Of a stretch of 64,000 nt of DNA, positions 1 to 8,158 are shown one piece after another. Source of the DNA: Sphingomonas sp. PP-F2F-G114-C0414. Lineage in GTDB: Bacteria; Pseudomonadota; Alphaproteobacteria; Sphingomonadales; Sphingomonadaceae. Below the pieces are notes generated by a model. The model worked only from the letters and a program-made list of their open reading frames with translations. It was not told where the DNA came from and made no database searches. The position numbers were made by a program, and so were the translations under genes. The stretch lies in the NCBI RefSeq assembly GCF_003688595.1, contig NZ_RCWT01000017.1, positions 36,351 through 100,350 on the forward strand, given 5' to 3'. The number at the start of each line of letters is the position of its first letter. Position 1 is the first letter of the stretch.

Positions 1-444
1 CCGCTTGCGGCACTGGGAGGACTGATCGCGCTGCATCTGACAGGGGTGACGCTGAATGTCGCATCGGCGGTCGGCTTTATCGCGCTGTTCGGCGTCGCGG
101 TGCAGAACGGGATCATCATGGTGTCGAACCTGAACGCGGCGCGAAGCCGCGGTCTGGCGCTGATCGACGCGGTGATCGAGGGCGCGGCCGAGCGGCTTCG
201 CCCCGTGCTGACCACCGCGACCGTGGCAACCGTCGGGATGCTGCCGGCTGCGCTCGCCACCGGCGTCGGCAGCGACGTGCAGCGCGGGATCGGTACGGTC
301 GTGGTCGGAGGGCTGGTCCTGACGACGTTCCTGACGCTGTTCCTGATCCCGGCGCTCTATTTCCTGATCGAGCGGCGCGTCGAGGCGAAGGCCTCCACCG
401 CGCCACGTCCTTCCGCCGATCCCGTGCTGGAGCCTTCGCTATGA
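1..444 (+). CDS. Heavy-metal efflux RND transporter (CusA/CzcA type), C-terminal part
   Basis: The frame is open from base 1, so only the last 147 residues of an inner-membrane RND pump lie in the window. The visible part holds two membrane stretches (ending IALFGVAVQNG and TFLTLFLIPALYFL) joined by a segment with GVGSDVQRGIGTVVVGG, which matches the end of heavy-metal efflux members (CzcA/CusA) better than drug-efflux members. The family exports metal cations by proton antiport through a tripartite complex. The stop overlaps the start of the next gene, an outer-membrane factor, by 4 bp (ATGA), so the two are translationally coupled. The metal cannot be told because the substrate-binding half is outside the window. 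Confidence 0.85.
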   Translation, partial: PLAALGGLIALHLTGVTLNVASAVGFIALFGVAVQNGIIMVSNLNAARSRGLALIDAVIEGAAERLRPVLTTATVATVGMLPAALATGVGSDVQRGIGTVVVGGLVLTTFLTLFLIPALYFLIERRVEAKASTAPRPSADPVLEPSL

Positions 445-1925
445 CACTCCGATCCCTCCCCCTGCCCGTCATGCTGCTGGCCACTCTCTCGGGCTGTGCC
501 GTCGGCCCGCGCTACATGCGGCCCGAACTGCCGCGGACGGACCGTTATACGTCTGCCCCGCTCCCCGTTCAGACGACCGCCACGGCAGTCCCGATCGGCG
601 ACGCGCAACACTTTCTGATCGGCGCGCGCGCGCAGGCAAAATGGTGGACCGCATTTGGTTCGCCGGACCTCGATCGGCTCGTCGCGCAGGCCTTCGCGGC
701 CAACCCGGACGTCGAGGCAGCCCAAGCGGCCTTGCGAGCGGCGCAGGAGTCCTATCGCGCCGAACGCGGTGCGCTGCTGCCGACCGTGACGGCGGGGGCA
801 ACCGCGAACCGCCAGCGCGTGGCATCCGAGATCGCGTCGCCGCAAAGCTCCGGCGCGTCGATCTTCAATGTCTACACCGGGCAGTTGAGCGTCGGCTACA
901 CCCCCGACCTGTTCGGGGGCGTCCGACGGACGATCGAATCCGCTGCGGCGCAACGCGACGCGCAACGCTTCACGGTGGAAGCGACCTATCTCACGCTTGC
1001 CGCCAACGTCGTAAACGCGGCGCTTCAGGAGGCGCAATTACGCGGACAGCTGGCGGTAACGCTCGATCTGGCGGACCAGCAACGCCGTCTGTGCGCGCTG
1101 ATCCAGCGCCAGTTCGAACTCGGATCCATTCCGCGCGGCGACGTCGTCGCCCAGGATGCGGCACTGGCACAGACCGAGGCGTTGTTGCCCGATCTGCGTC
1201 GGCAACTCGCACAGCAGCGCAATGCGCTTGCCGTGCTGCTTGGGCGTCCACCCCGGGATCAGCCAGAGGCCATCTTCACGCTGGCGTCGTTCGCCTTGCC
1301 AACCGAGTTGCCTGTAAGCCTGCCCGCGCAGTTGCTCGAGCAGCGCCCCGATATCGGGCTCGCCGAGGCAAATATACGCGCGCTCAACGCACAATACGGC
1401 GTCGCGATCGCCGCTCGCCTGCCCAGCCTCACCCTCAGCGCGGATTCGGGCCTGGCCGGCGAAACGTTCTCCGCGCTGACCGGACCCGGCGGTTTCTTCT
1501 ACAACCTGACGGCTGGGCTGCTCCAGCCGATCTTCGATGGCGGCACGCTGGCGAGACGTGCTCGGGCGGCGCGTGCTTTGCGCGATCAGGCCGCCGCGCA
1601 ATACAGGAGCGCGGTGCTGACGGCGTTCCAGAACGTTGCCGACACACTCGAGGCGATCCGCGCGAACGGCGATCTTCTGGCGGCGCAGACGCGTGCCGAG
1701 ACCTCCGCGGCCGGCAGCCTGACGATCGCAAAGAGCCGGGCGGCGCTCGGCGACGTCGACAACACCTACCTGATCCAGGCGCAGGCGACGTATCTTCAGG
1801 CCCGGCTGGGCGTCATCCAGGCGCAGACCGGGCGGCTAAGCAATACCGTCGCGCTGTTCCAAGCGATGGGGGGCGATTGGCAACGTCCCGCTGCTGGTGA
1901 ATCTGTCATCCCACGGAACCCGTGA
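441..1925 (+). CDS. Outer-membrane factor lipoprotein of RND efflux system (NodT/OprM family)
   Basis: A 494-residue protein whose N-terminus is a lipoprotein signal with lipobox LSGC (Cys19), followed by the conserved VGPRYMRPELP. Two long alpha-helical repeats rich in Ala, Gln and Arg follow, as in TolC-like trimeric channels; the LPVSLPAQLLEQRPDI segment in the middle is a family hallmark. It forms the outer-membrane duct for the RND pump just upstream, with which it overlaps by 4 bp. The membrane-fusion partner is presumably further upstream, outside the window. Length is normal for the family. Confidence 0.9.
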   Translation: MTLRSLPLPVMLLATLSGCAVGPRYMRPELPRTDRYTSAPLPVQTTATAVPIGDAQHFLIGARAQAKWWTAFGSPDLDRLVAQAFAANPDVEAAQAALRAAQESYRAERGALLPTVTAGATANRQRVASEIASPQSSGASIFNVYTGQLSVGYTPDLFGGVRRTIESAAAQRDAQRFTVEATYLTLAANVVNAALQEAQLRGQLAVTLDLADQQRRLCALIQRQFELGSIPRGDVVAQDAALAQTEALLPDLRRQLAQQRNALAVLLGRPPRDQPEAIFTLASFALPTELPVSLPAQLLEQRPDIGLAEANIRALNAQYGVAIAARLPSLTLSADSGLAGETFSALTGPGGFFYNLTAGLLQPIFDGGTLARRARAARALRDQAAAQYRSAVLTAFQNVADTLEAIRANGDLLAAQTRAETSAAGSLTIAKSRAALGDVDNTYLIQAQATYLQARLGVIQAQTGRLSNTVALFQAMGGDWQRPAAGESVIPRNP

Positions 1926-1935
1926 TGCTCAACTG

Positions 1936-2325
1936 GGATGTCCCGCCCTGACGATCACCTTCGCATCGCTCGCGACGGTCTTCGTACTAGGCACGCTGAT
2001 TGGATTGGAGCAGCAAGGGCGTCCGCGAACCGCGGGGCTTCGTATCAACGTCCTGGTCGCCGTAGGGGCGGCGGCCTTCGCCGATCTCGGCCTCCGGACG
2101 GCGGGACAGGCGCAAGAAAAGCGCTGTACCGCGTCCACGTCGTATGTCCCGTCGAGCAGGTCGCGATGGCACGCGACATTCTCTACGACGAGATCGAGTT
2201 GCAACACTATCCGACGCGCGAGATCGAGACGATGGCGAAGCGTCCGTCGAACTCGGTGCGATCCTCCTGCCGACCAGCGCGCAGGTTACCGAACTGGACG
2301 TCAATTGTCGCTCATCTGGGTAGGC
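1936..2325 (+). pseudogene. Decayed mgtC/sapB-family gene
   Basis: Three reading frames must be joined. Bases near 1945-2095 give a membrane stretch with FVLGTLIGLEQQGRPRTAGLR, the N-terminal signature of MgtC/SapB proteins. After about 2095 the frame changes and YRVHVVCPVEQVAMARDIL appears, the start of the MgtC cytoplasmic C-terminal domain. Near 2247 a further shift gives VELGAILLPTSAQVTELD, the end of that domain. The middle membrane helices are missing, so this is a deletion plus frameshifts, not one sequencing error. No start codon with a ribosome site is evident; it begins right after the efflux operon. Confidence 0.6.
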
Positions 2326-2734
2326 GCGCGGGGATCATCGCTTGCCGGGTGAAAGGTTCGATCAGATCCCATCGGTTGCCGTAGAGGTCTTCGAAGACGG
2401 CCACGGTGCCGTATGGCTCATGGCGAGGCACCTCGACGAAGCGGATACCCTGCTCCGTGTAGGCGAGGTAGTCCCGGGTGAAGTCGTCTGTTTCGAGAAA
2501 CAGGAACACGCGACCGCCGCTTTGATCGCCGATTGCTCTACGTTGCCGGTCGCCGACGGCCCTCGCCAGTAGCAGTCCGCTCGCCGCGCCATACGGTGCG
2601 ACCACCACCCATCGTTTGTCATCGGTCAGCGCGGTATCTTCCCGCAACTCGAAGCCAAGCTTCCCGACAAAGAAGGCGAGAGCGGTCTCATAGTCGACGA
2701 CGAGGAGGGCGGTCAGGTTCATGCGCTGGGGCAT
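2312..2734 (-). CDS. VOC (glyoxalase/bleomycin-resistance) superfamily protein
   Basis: About 140 residues from the start MPQRMNLTALLVV. The protein shows the paired beta-alpha-beta-beta-beta pattern of the VOC fold: ALAFFVGKLGFELRED in the first half, and YLAYTEQGIRFVEVP followed by VFEDLYGNRWDLIEP, the typical end with the metal-ligand Glu, in the second half. The family includes glyoxalases, dioxygenases and antibiotic-binding proteins, and the substrate here is unknown. Start chosen at 2734 because GGAG lies about 12 bases upstream; the frame remains open further upstream but that part reads as non-coding. It is divergent from the riboswitch and fluoride exporter. Its 3' end just overlaps the mgtC remnant. 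Confidence 0.75.
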   Translation of the reverse strand: MPQRMNLTALLVVDYETALAFFVGKLGFELREDTALTDDKRWVVVAPYGAASGLLLARAVGDRQRRAIGDQSGGRVFLFLETDDFTRDYLAYTEQGIRFVEVPRHEPYGTVAVFEDLYGNRWDLIEPFTRQAMIPARLPR

Positions 2735-2858
2735 CCAGTGAACCTGCTCCAATATCCGACGTCGCGCCAACGCCCGCTCCCACCCAGGATGGCGAAACGG
2801 CAAATCTGACCGAAACCGGCCGTTGACGAGATTACCCTCAGACGACATAGGCGCCGGA

Positions 2859-2923
2859 ACGGCGATGGATTTCCGCCAGGCTATTCGGCCGAACCGCCCT
2901 CGCAAGGGCCGATGATTCCTACC
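2859..2923 (+). promoter_or_regulatory. Fluoride riboswitch (crcB motif)
   Basis: The sequence carries the conserved blocks of the crcB RNA motif in order: GGCGATGG, a TTCC-CGCC strand closing the first stem, an AACCGCC block, a short stem GCCC/GGGC with loop TCGCAA, then CGATGATTCCTACC. It lies about 28 bases before the GTG start of a CLC gene whose motifs are those of fluoride exporters. Fluoride binding in this class turns on expression of fluoride-toxicity genes. Motif and downstream gene agree, so the call is firm. Whether control is by termination or by masking the ribosome site was not determined. Confidence 0.88.
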
Positions 2924-2951
2924 AAGCGCCGCAAGGCAGCAAGGAGGAATC

Positions 2952-4307
2952 GTGCACGCAACGTTTCGCAATCTCTATAACGACCTGAACGTGGCGGCGT
3001 TTGTCCGCGATCGTCGCGACCATGCCGTGTCGGTCATGCACTGGGCGCTTATTCTGGTACCGATGGCCGCACTCGTTGGTACGCTCTGCGCTGCGTTTCT
3101 ATGGAGCCTCGATGCGGTTACACGCCTGCGGTTCGCATCGCCCTGGCTGCTCTACCTGCTGCCGGCAGGCGGCTTCGTGGTAGGGCTGCTGTACCATCTG
3201 ACCGGTCGTTCGGTGGAGGGCGGCAACAACCTCATCGTCGAGCAAATCCACGAACCGGGCGGCGGGGTGCCGTTGCGGATGGCACCACTCATCTTCCTTG
3301 GCACGGTGGTGACGCATCTGTTCGGCGGTTCGGCCGGACGCGAAGGCACCGCCGTCCAGTTGGGCGGTAGTCTCGCCAGCGGCGTTGGTCGCGCGCTCAA
3401 GCTCGATGCGGACGGCACCCGCATCCTGCTGATGGGCGGAATCGCGGCCGGGTTCGGCGCGGTGTTCGGCACGCCGATCGCGGGCGCAGTGTTCGCGCTG
3501 GAGGTGCTGGCAATCGGGCGCGTCGAATATCGCGCGCTGGTGCCGTGCCTCGTCGCGGCACTGGTCGGCGGCTGGACGTGCCTCGCATGGGGCATTCATC
3601 ACGGGGTGTACCGGATCGCCACGCTGATGCCGGTCGATGCGCTGCTCGTCGCCAAAGCCGGCATCGCCGGGGTGGCGTTCGGGTTGGTCGGTCTCGTCTT
3701 CGCGGAAACCAATCATGCGCTGGGTGGGTGGCTCAGGCGTGTCGTTCCCTATGGCCCGCTGCGCCCGGTCCTTGGCGGGATCGCAGTCATCGCGCTCGTC
3801 CACCTGTTCGGCACGCGCGACTATCTCGGTCTCGGCACGCTGGCGGCGACACCTGACGGCCTCACCCTCGCCAGCTTCTTCGGCCCTGAGACTCATCCGT
3901 GGAGCTGGGCGCTCAAACTGCTGTTCACCGTCGTCACGCTCAGTGCCGGCTTCAAGGGCGGCGAGGTCACGCCGCTGTTCTTCATCGGCGCGGCGCTCGG
4001 CAATGCGCTTGCCCCTGTGTTCGGCGTGCCGACCGACGTGTTCGCAGCGATCGGGTTCGTCGCGCTCTTCGCTGGGGCCGCCAACACACCGCTCGCCTGC
4101 ACCTTCATGGGAATCGAGCTGTTCGGCGCTGCCTATGCGGTACCGATCGCGGTGGCCTGCTTCGTCGCCTACCTCTGCTCGGGTCACAACGGCATCTACT
4201 TGTCGCAGCGCGTCGCCGTGCCGAAGGTGCCGGCGACCGGCCTTACCCCGAACGCGACCCTGCGCGAGGCGCGGGCGCATCGCGCCGCGCGTCGCCCGCG
4301 CTCTTGA
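2952..4307 (+). CDS. CLC-F type fluoride/proton antiporter
   Basis: A 451-residue polytopic membrane protein of the CLC family. Instead of the chloride-type GSGIP it has GGNNL at residues 90-94, and instead of GREGP it has GREGT (129-133, with the gating Glu); near 336 it has GGEVTPLFF. These substitutions mark the fluoride-specific CLC-F branch, which expels fluoride in exchange for protons. The start is GTG at 2952, preceded by a near-perfect AGGAGG. A fluoride riboswitch lies directly upstream, which supports the substrate. The C-terminal tail is rich in Arg and Ala. A classical chloride-type CLC is found separately near the right end of the window. Confidence 0.88.
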   Translation: MHATFRNLYNDLNVAAFVRDRRDHAVSVMHWALILVPMAALVGTLCAAFLWSLDAVTRLRFASPWLLYLLPAGGFVVGLLYHLTGRSVEGGNNLIVEQIHEPGGGVPLRMAPLIFLGTVVTHLFGGSAGREGTAVQLGGSLASGVGRALKLDADGTRILLMGGIAAGFGAVFGTPIAGAVFALEVLAIGRVEYRALVPCLVAALVGGWTCLAWGIHHGVYRIATLMPVDALLVAKAGIAGVAFGLVGLVFAETNHALGGWLRRVVPYGPLRPVLGGIAVIALVHLFGTRDYLGLGTLAATPDGLTLASFFGPETHPWSWALKLLFTVVTLSAGFKGGEVTPLFFIGAALGNALAPVFGVPTDVFAAIGFVALFAGAANTPLACTFMGIELFGAAYAVPIAVACFVAYLCSGHNGIYLSQRVAVPKVPATGLTPNATLREARAHRAARRPRS

Positions 4308-4475
4308 TCCCCGCACCGATCGAAGGTCTGTCCATGCCCAATCGTTTCACCGTCCAGCATCGCGAAATCGGGATGCGGCCCGAGCCGAAAGCCGCAGAAA
4401 AGCGTGGTTGTGGCGGAGGGGTTATCTAGCGAATCGCGGGATGGGGACATCAACGCCGCCTGCTCGGCTCCATGC

Positions 4476-4814
4476 TCATGAACAATCAATCTTCGTTGAT
4501 ATCGTCAGCTTTTTGCCGACGTTTAAATCCCACGTGCGGCTGATAACGACCTTCCCGCCACGATTGAACATGATCGTTGTTGTCTGAGAACCACCGGAAG
4601 GGCTTGAACCGCCTGTCACGATACCTGTCTCCACCGTTTGACCGGCCGGACAGGTCGCACCCTCAGCCACGAGTAGGGGGCGGATTTTTTTGTATATCGC
4701 TGCCGCCTGTCGTTGACTGAGCTTACCTGGAAGATCGCCCACGGCCATTGCAGGGGCCGCAATTGAAAGTGCCAGAGCTGCGGCGAAGACGACCGTGATA
4801 GGCTTGATGGTCAT
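4476..4814 (-). CDS. Small secreted protein of unknown function
   Basis: 112 residues with a clear Sec signal peptide (positive MTIKP, hydrophobic core, cleavage after APAMA). The mature part of about 88 residues has two cysteines (GATCPAG and the near-terminal IDCS) that could form a disulfide, and a Gly/Ser-rich middle. Its end TWDLNVGKKLTISTKIDCS looks like beta strands. I do not recognise the family. It differs in pattern from the three small secreted island proteins at 8.2-13.3 kb. It stands alone, convergent with the fluoride exporter. A GGAAAC stretch precedes the ATG. Confidence 0.65.
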   Translation of the reverse strand: MTIKPITVVFAAALALSIAAPAMAVGDLPGKLSQRQAAAIYKKIRPLLVAEGATCPAGQTVETGIVTGGSSPSGGSQTTTIMFNRGGKVVISRTWDLNVGKKLTISTKIDCS

Positions 4815-4966
4815 GCTGTTTCCAACGCCTCGAATGGATGGTTGCCGATCATTGTCATCGAACGATGGCCCGAACGTGAACGGCTGCTTTCGAATGAGAC
4901 AGGCCGGCTAAAGTCGAATGCTGGCACAACTGGCCCATGCTCGATTGGTTCACGCAGCGGGAGCTG

Positions 4967-5410
4967 TCATCGGGAAATCAGGAGGGTCGATGTCGCGGAT
5001 GCACATAGTCGACCCTGTGCATCCAGCAGTCTAGCTTCGGAAAAAGCAGCGCGGCGCCCTAAGGAAATCATCTTGCCCTCGGCACGCACGGGTCCGCTCG
5101 CCTCGCTCAGCGCCCGATGATACGACACCTTGAGTTCCAATGTCGTAAAACCCTGACCCGCCGGCCGGCTGGAATGGACCGCGGCGCCGCAGGCGCTGTC
5201 GAGCAACGTCGCCGCATAGCCGCCATGCACCGATCCGATCGGGTTGTAGACCTTGCGCGACGGCGAACCCTCGAACACCACACGGCCACGCTCGAGTTCG
5301 ACCAGAACGATATCCAGCGTCTCGTGGATCGGCGGGTGAACATTGGCTGCCATCAAGGCTGCGAGCTGGTCATGGCCATCAAGTTCGGCGTGATCGGTCA
5401 AGATGCTCAT
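4967..5410 (-). CDS. PaaI-family hotdog-fold thioesterase
   Basis: 147 residues with the hotdog signature IGSVHGGYAATLLDSACG, in which the Gly-Gly and the following Asp form the acyl-CoA thioesterase site, and a C-terminal strand ASGPVRAEGKMISLGRR typical of the PaaI/YbdB group. Such enzymes hydrolyse acyl-CoA thioesters, often aromatic ones, in the cytoplasm. Length is standard. A GGAAG lies about 8 bases before the ATG. It is the last chromosomal gene before the left boundary of the island. Confidence 0.82.
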   Translation of the reverse strand: MSILTDHAELDGHDQLAALMAANVHPPIHETLDIVLVELERGRVVFEGSPSRKVYNPIGSVHGGYAATLLDSACGAAVHSSRPAGQGFTTLELKVSYHRALSEASGPVRAEGKMISLGRRAAFSEARLLDAQGRLCASATSTLLISR

Positions 5411-5494
5411 ACGCGGACGCTTCCGGGAGTAATCTCAGTCATCCTGGCGCGTGGCTCATCGTGATCACACTTGTTAATATAAGTCGGCCGGACC

Positions 5495-5608
5495 GCGCCA
5501 GGAACGGAAGCCAGCGGTCGTCACGAACATGTGAAGCGCCGGGGCGTCCGACAGCTTGTAGCTCTTCTCCGCCGCCTCGGCCTGTCGGCAGCGTAATTCG
5601 GTTAGCAC
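5495..5608 (-). pseudogene. 5' stub of a second P4-type integrase gene
   Basis: Reading leftward from a GTG at 5608, the first ~38 codons match the start of the intact integrase at the right end of the island (LTELRCRQA, KSYKLSDA, MFVTT, GFRSW), then identity stops abruptly at about 5495. It keeps the same orientation and the same distance to an att-like 3' tRNA fragment as the intact gene. This shows that another element once lay immediately to the left, in tandem, and was largely deleted. Confidence 0.8.
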
Positions 5609-5760
5609 CGACACCCGCAGAACGTCTTCAACGTACCCCAAAATACTCCCAACAAGCGTGCGCTTGAGTGGGAAACTATGGGATCGTTTGAGACTACCGC
5701 GCTATTAAAAGCGAGGCAGAACCTAGGCTTCCGAGGTGGTTTGAGATGCTGTGGGCCACT

Positions 5761-5778
5761 AAAATGGCGGAGACGGAG
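5761..5778. other. attL of the island (18-bp core identical to attR)
   Basis: The 18 bases starting aaaatggcggagacgg are identical to 36545-36562, where they form the 3' end of tRNA-Ser including CCA. After this point the sequences differ, as expected at an integration crossover. The tRNA itself is not rebuilt here, so the functional copy is on the right. Confidence 0.8.
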
Positions 5779-5873
5779 CCCGCCGAATTCATGCACCCAT
5801 ACTACTGATTTGCCGTGGTATTTTAGCGTATCATCAGCGCCGATACCCCCTACGGTACCCCCCATGCTCCGCT

Positions 5874-6143
5874 TCATGGCCGTACTCCGTCGGGAGCGCG
5901 ATCAGTCGGCCAAGCCTCCACTTTGGCATCAACCCACCCAACGCCATTTGCGCTCAGCCGTTTCGCAGCGGGAAACTCTAGTGATTGCATTTTGCGGTAG
6001 ATGGTAGCGCGACTCAGCCCCCTGCGCTGTTTGACGGCGCACAGCCGAAGGATGACCGTCGCAGGCAGCGAAGCGTCCAAGCCGGCGAATGATGTTGAAG
6101 GCTGCAGATCTGTATAAAAACTGCTAGAAGCACTGTTAGCCAT
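5874..6143 (-). CDS. AlpA-family small DNA-binding regulator
   Basis: 89 residues from MANSASSSF, chosen over an upstream ATG because GAGAGGAA sits just before it. The C-terminal half, VILRLCAVKQRRGLSRATIYRKMQ and FPAAKRLSANGVGWVDAKVEAW split by a short turn, is the AlpA/MerR-like winged helix found in phage-type regulators and excisionases. Such proteins activate or direct excision of P4-like islands. Its place right inside attL, far from the integrase, is common for these islands. Confidence 0.75.
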   Translation of the reverse strand: MANSASSSFYTDLQPSTSFAGLDASLPATVILRLCAVKQRRGLSRATIYRKMQSLEFPAAKRLSANGVGWVDAKVEAWPTDRAPDGVRP

Positions 6144-6211
6144 TGGGTTTCCTCTCGGGTTTTCCGTGGTGAGGGCTGACAGGCGTGTTTCGACCACCCT
6201 GTCAGCCCGAT

Positions 6212-6904
6212 TCATTGATCAGTTAAGCTAAACCAAGCCCGGTTCACGATCTCTTTGATATCAAGGCATATATAGCTGGCTCGCCCTTCGACATCTTCCC
6301 CAGACGGATCGTCCTCTAATATGAACTCGATCGATCCGTTCGGGCCTGCACTCACAAACCACTTTGGCACATCGTGCAAAAATATGTCTCGACTCATAAG
6401 ATCTGCGTAAGCAGTCAGAAGCCGGGCAGCATCAATGCTAAACCATTCCATCATCTTGACGTGGCGCGGTCCTGGAGTGCCTTCTTTCTCTCCATGATCA
6501 TCATCACGCGCTAGTGCTGAATCAATGCTCATTATGTCCGGAACATCCTCACCCCTTGCGGCGAGCTCTTTTCCTATGAGGAGATTCTTACAGCACATAA
6601 AGTCAAGCGGTGTAAAATCGGGGTGGAGGCGACCTAAATTCACCGCGTCCCACAGTCGCGATGAAAGATTACGCAGTCCCATCGTATTCATGCCATAACG
6701 ACTTAGTTCAGCAAGAATTGCAGCGATGTGGACAGCCTCGTACCCGAAGCGACGATGGTTGCCGCGTCCGTGCTTCTGATCACCTAATGCGAAAATCAGC
6801 CCTTCTTTCAGCCAGTAGGCGATCGTATCACCCGGTAGGCCAATCGCGACGCTGAGTTGCTGACGCGTCATCTGAAGAGCGTAGTGGTTGTCAGGAAGCA
6901 CCAT
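6212..6904 (-). CDS. MerR-like HTH protein with unknown C-terminal domain
   Basis: About 230 residues from the chosen start MVLPDNHYALQ. Residues ~10-80 read as a MerR-type winged helix: QLSVAIGLPGDTIAYWLKEGL, RRFGYEAVHIAAILAEL and MGLRNLSSRLWDA as the following helix. The rest, rich in Asp and Trp, is unrecognised. No clear ribosome site precedes 6904. The frame continues upstream to 7057 through a run of nine A on the plus strand, so the true start is uncertain. It lies beside the AlpA-like gene on the same strand and is probably an island regulator. Base composition is lower in GC than the chromosome. Confidence 0.55.
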   Translation of the reverse strand: MVLPDNHYALQMTRQQLSVAIGLPGDTIAYWLKEGLIFALGDQKHGRGNHRRFGYEAVHIAAILAELSRYGMNTMGLRNLSSRLWDAVNLGRLHPDFTPLDFMCCKNLLIGKELAARGEDVPDIMSIDSALARDDDHGEKEGTPGPRHVKMMEWFSIDAARLLTAYADLMSRDIFLHDVPKWFVSAGPNGSIEFILEDDPSGEDVEGRASYICLDIKEIVNRAWFSLTDQ

Positions 6905-7176
6905 AACCACGCTATTGGAGGACAAATTCCAAAAAAAAAGGATTTTTCTCTTTATTTCGCTGCCATTTCGCCTCGGCGGACAAAAATTCCGAGCAAGTAG
7001 GGCGTCCGCCGCCTTTTCCTGAAGCATGGCAAAGGCACACCCGTTTTTAGAAGGCATAGCCAGTGCGGTCGCGAATGGCCAAGACTGGGCGCAAGCGAAA
7101 CGGCCGAGTAGGAAGGAAAGCGGACCTTGCGCTATTGGGAAGGCAGATGGCGTCAGCTAGGGTCACGACTCATTGA

Positions 7177-7566
7177 TCAAAGCCAGAAGATGACGGTGGC
7201 GGCGAGCGCGATAGCGGAAAAGAAGACGGTCGGGCATCGATCGTAGCGGGTAGCGACGCGGCGCCAGTCCTTTAGACGACCGAACACAATCTCGATACGG
7301 TTCCGGCTTCGGTAGCGGCGCTTGTCATATTTGACGGGGATGATCCGGGATTTTCGCCCCAGAATGCAAGGCGTTATGCCCTTTGCCTGAAGGGCGTCCC
7401 TATACCAGTCTGCGTCATAGCCGCGGTCGCCCAGCATCCACTGCGCCTTGGGTAGATCATCAAGCAGCGCGGCAGCGCCGGTGTAGTCGCTGACCTGGCC
7501 CGCGGTCATGAAGAAGCTGAGCGGTCTGCCTTCTGCATCGGTGACGGCGTGCAGCTTCGTATTCAT
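7177..7566 (-). CDS. IS5-family transposase, second frame (OrfB)
   Basis: 129 residues with the remainder of the DDE catalytic core: LHAVTDAEGRPLSFF, LGDRGYDADWYRD with the second Asp, and YRSRNRIEIVFGRLKDWRR with the Glu. It overlaps OrfA by 4 bp (ATGA) and is probably made as an OrfA-OrfB fusion by programmed frameshift. It ends next to the left inverted repeat. Confidence 0.85.
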   Translation of the reverse strand: MNTKLHAVTDAEGRPLSFFMTAGQVSDYTGAAALLDDLPKAQWMLGDRGYDADWYRDALQAKGITPCILGRKSRIIPVKYDKRRYRSRNRIEIVFGRLKDWRRVATRYDRCPTVFFSAIALAATVIFWL

Positions 7567-7949
7567 ACCGCCTTTGGTGCGACCGATGAGGCGCCCAAGG
7601 CCCCCTTTTTAACCCGCAGGCTGGACGCCGTGCGGTGCGCCTTCAGATAGGTCGCGTCGATCATGATCGTCTTCGGCGTGGCGCTCGCGGCCGCCAGTCC
7701 TTCCATTATGCGGAGGAAGACACCCCTTTCGCCCCATCGCTTCCACCGGTTGTAGAGCGTCTTGTGTAGGCCATATTCCCGAGGGGCATCGCACCATCGT
7801 AGCCCGTTGCGGTTGACGAAAACGATGCCGCTCAACATTCGCCGGTCATCAACCCGTGGCTTGCCGTGGCTCTTGGGAAAATACGGTTCGAGCCGCGCCA
7901 TCTGCTCGTCGGTCAGCCAGTACAGGTCGCTCATCCTCCGTCTCCTCAC
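7563..7949 (-). CDS. IS5-family transposase, first frame (OrfA)
   Basis: 128 residues starting upstream of MSDLYWLTDEQMARLEPYFP, the N-terminal DUF4096-type domain of IS5/IS427 transposases, and containing the first catalytic Asp in IMIDATYLKAHR. The frame ends soon after RVKKGALG. There, an A5G5 run on the minus strand would allow ribosomes to slip into the second frame and restore the usual KKGGLGRLIGRTKGGMNTK junction. A fused full-length transposase is therefore likely. Confidence 0.85.
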   Translation of the reverse strand: MRRRRMSDLYWLTDEQMARLEPYFPKSHGKPRVDDRRMLSGIVFVNRNGLRWCDAPREYGLHKTLYNRWKRWGERGVFLRIMEGLAAASATPKTIMIDATYLKAHRTASSLRVKKGALGASSVAPKAV

Positions 7950-8158
7950 GGAGCCTGAATCAGATCGAGCTGCTCAGATCAATGGGTCCTGACCCTAGTC
8001 TCCTTGACGATAGGCAAGGCGCACATGGTTGACCATCGCCGCGGTAGGCTGCCGCAGGCTCATGGCATTGAGCGCATAGAACAGGCCGCACAAGATCATT
8101 CTCTATCGCAAAAATGGACGAGTTCAGGCTGGAGATTACCCTAAGCTCCAAGCAATTA

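Larger units (their letters stand above)
5495..5778. repeat. Left copy of ~285-bp direct repeat (integrase 5' end plus att)
   Basis: Closely similar in the same orientation to 36277-36562: integrase start, integrase upstream region and the att core. The flanking repeats define the island. They could support excision by homologous recombination even without integrase. Confidence 0.85.
7161..7994 (-). mobile_element. IS5-family element (IS427-like), complete, with CTAG target duplication
   Basis: An 834-bp element. The left end begins ggtcacgactcattgatca and the right end, read inward, begins ggtcaggacccattgatc, imperfect inverted repeats. Both ends are flanked by CTAG (7157-7160 and 7995-7998). 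Two overlapping frames encode the transposase. A second, truncated copy lies at about 33.0-33.5 kb. Immediately right of the element, minus-strand codons (NAMSLRQPTAAM, then a TAG within the duplication) look like the end of an interrupted gene that I cannot identify. Confidence 0.88.

Noticed and set aside
3099..4316. 405-codon minus-strand open frame opposite the fluoride exporter
   Set aside because: Antisense shadow in GC-rich DNA; composition is Arg/Glu-rich with no motif, while the plus strand is a clear CLC protein.
4395..4420. Possible third att core for the lost left island (tggcggagg at about 4411)
   Set aside because: Only 9 bases match the 18-bp core, which is not enough for an att site.
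4334..4429. 31-codon plus-strand frame after the fluoride exporter with a possible ribosome site
   Set aside because: Too short, no family, and no second line of support.
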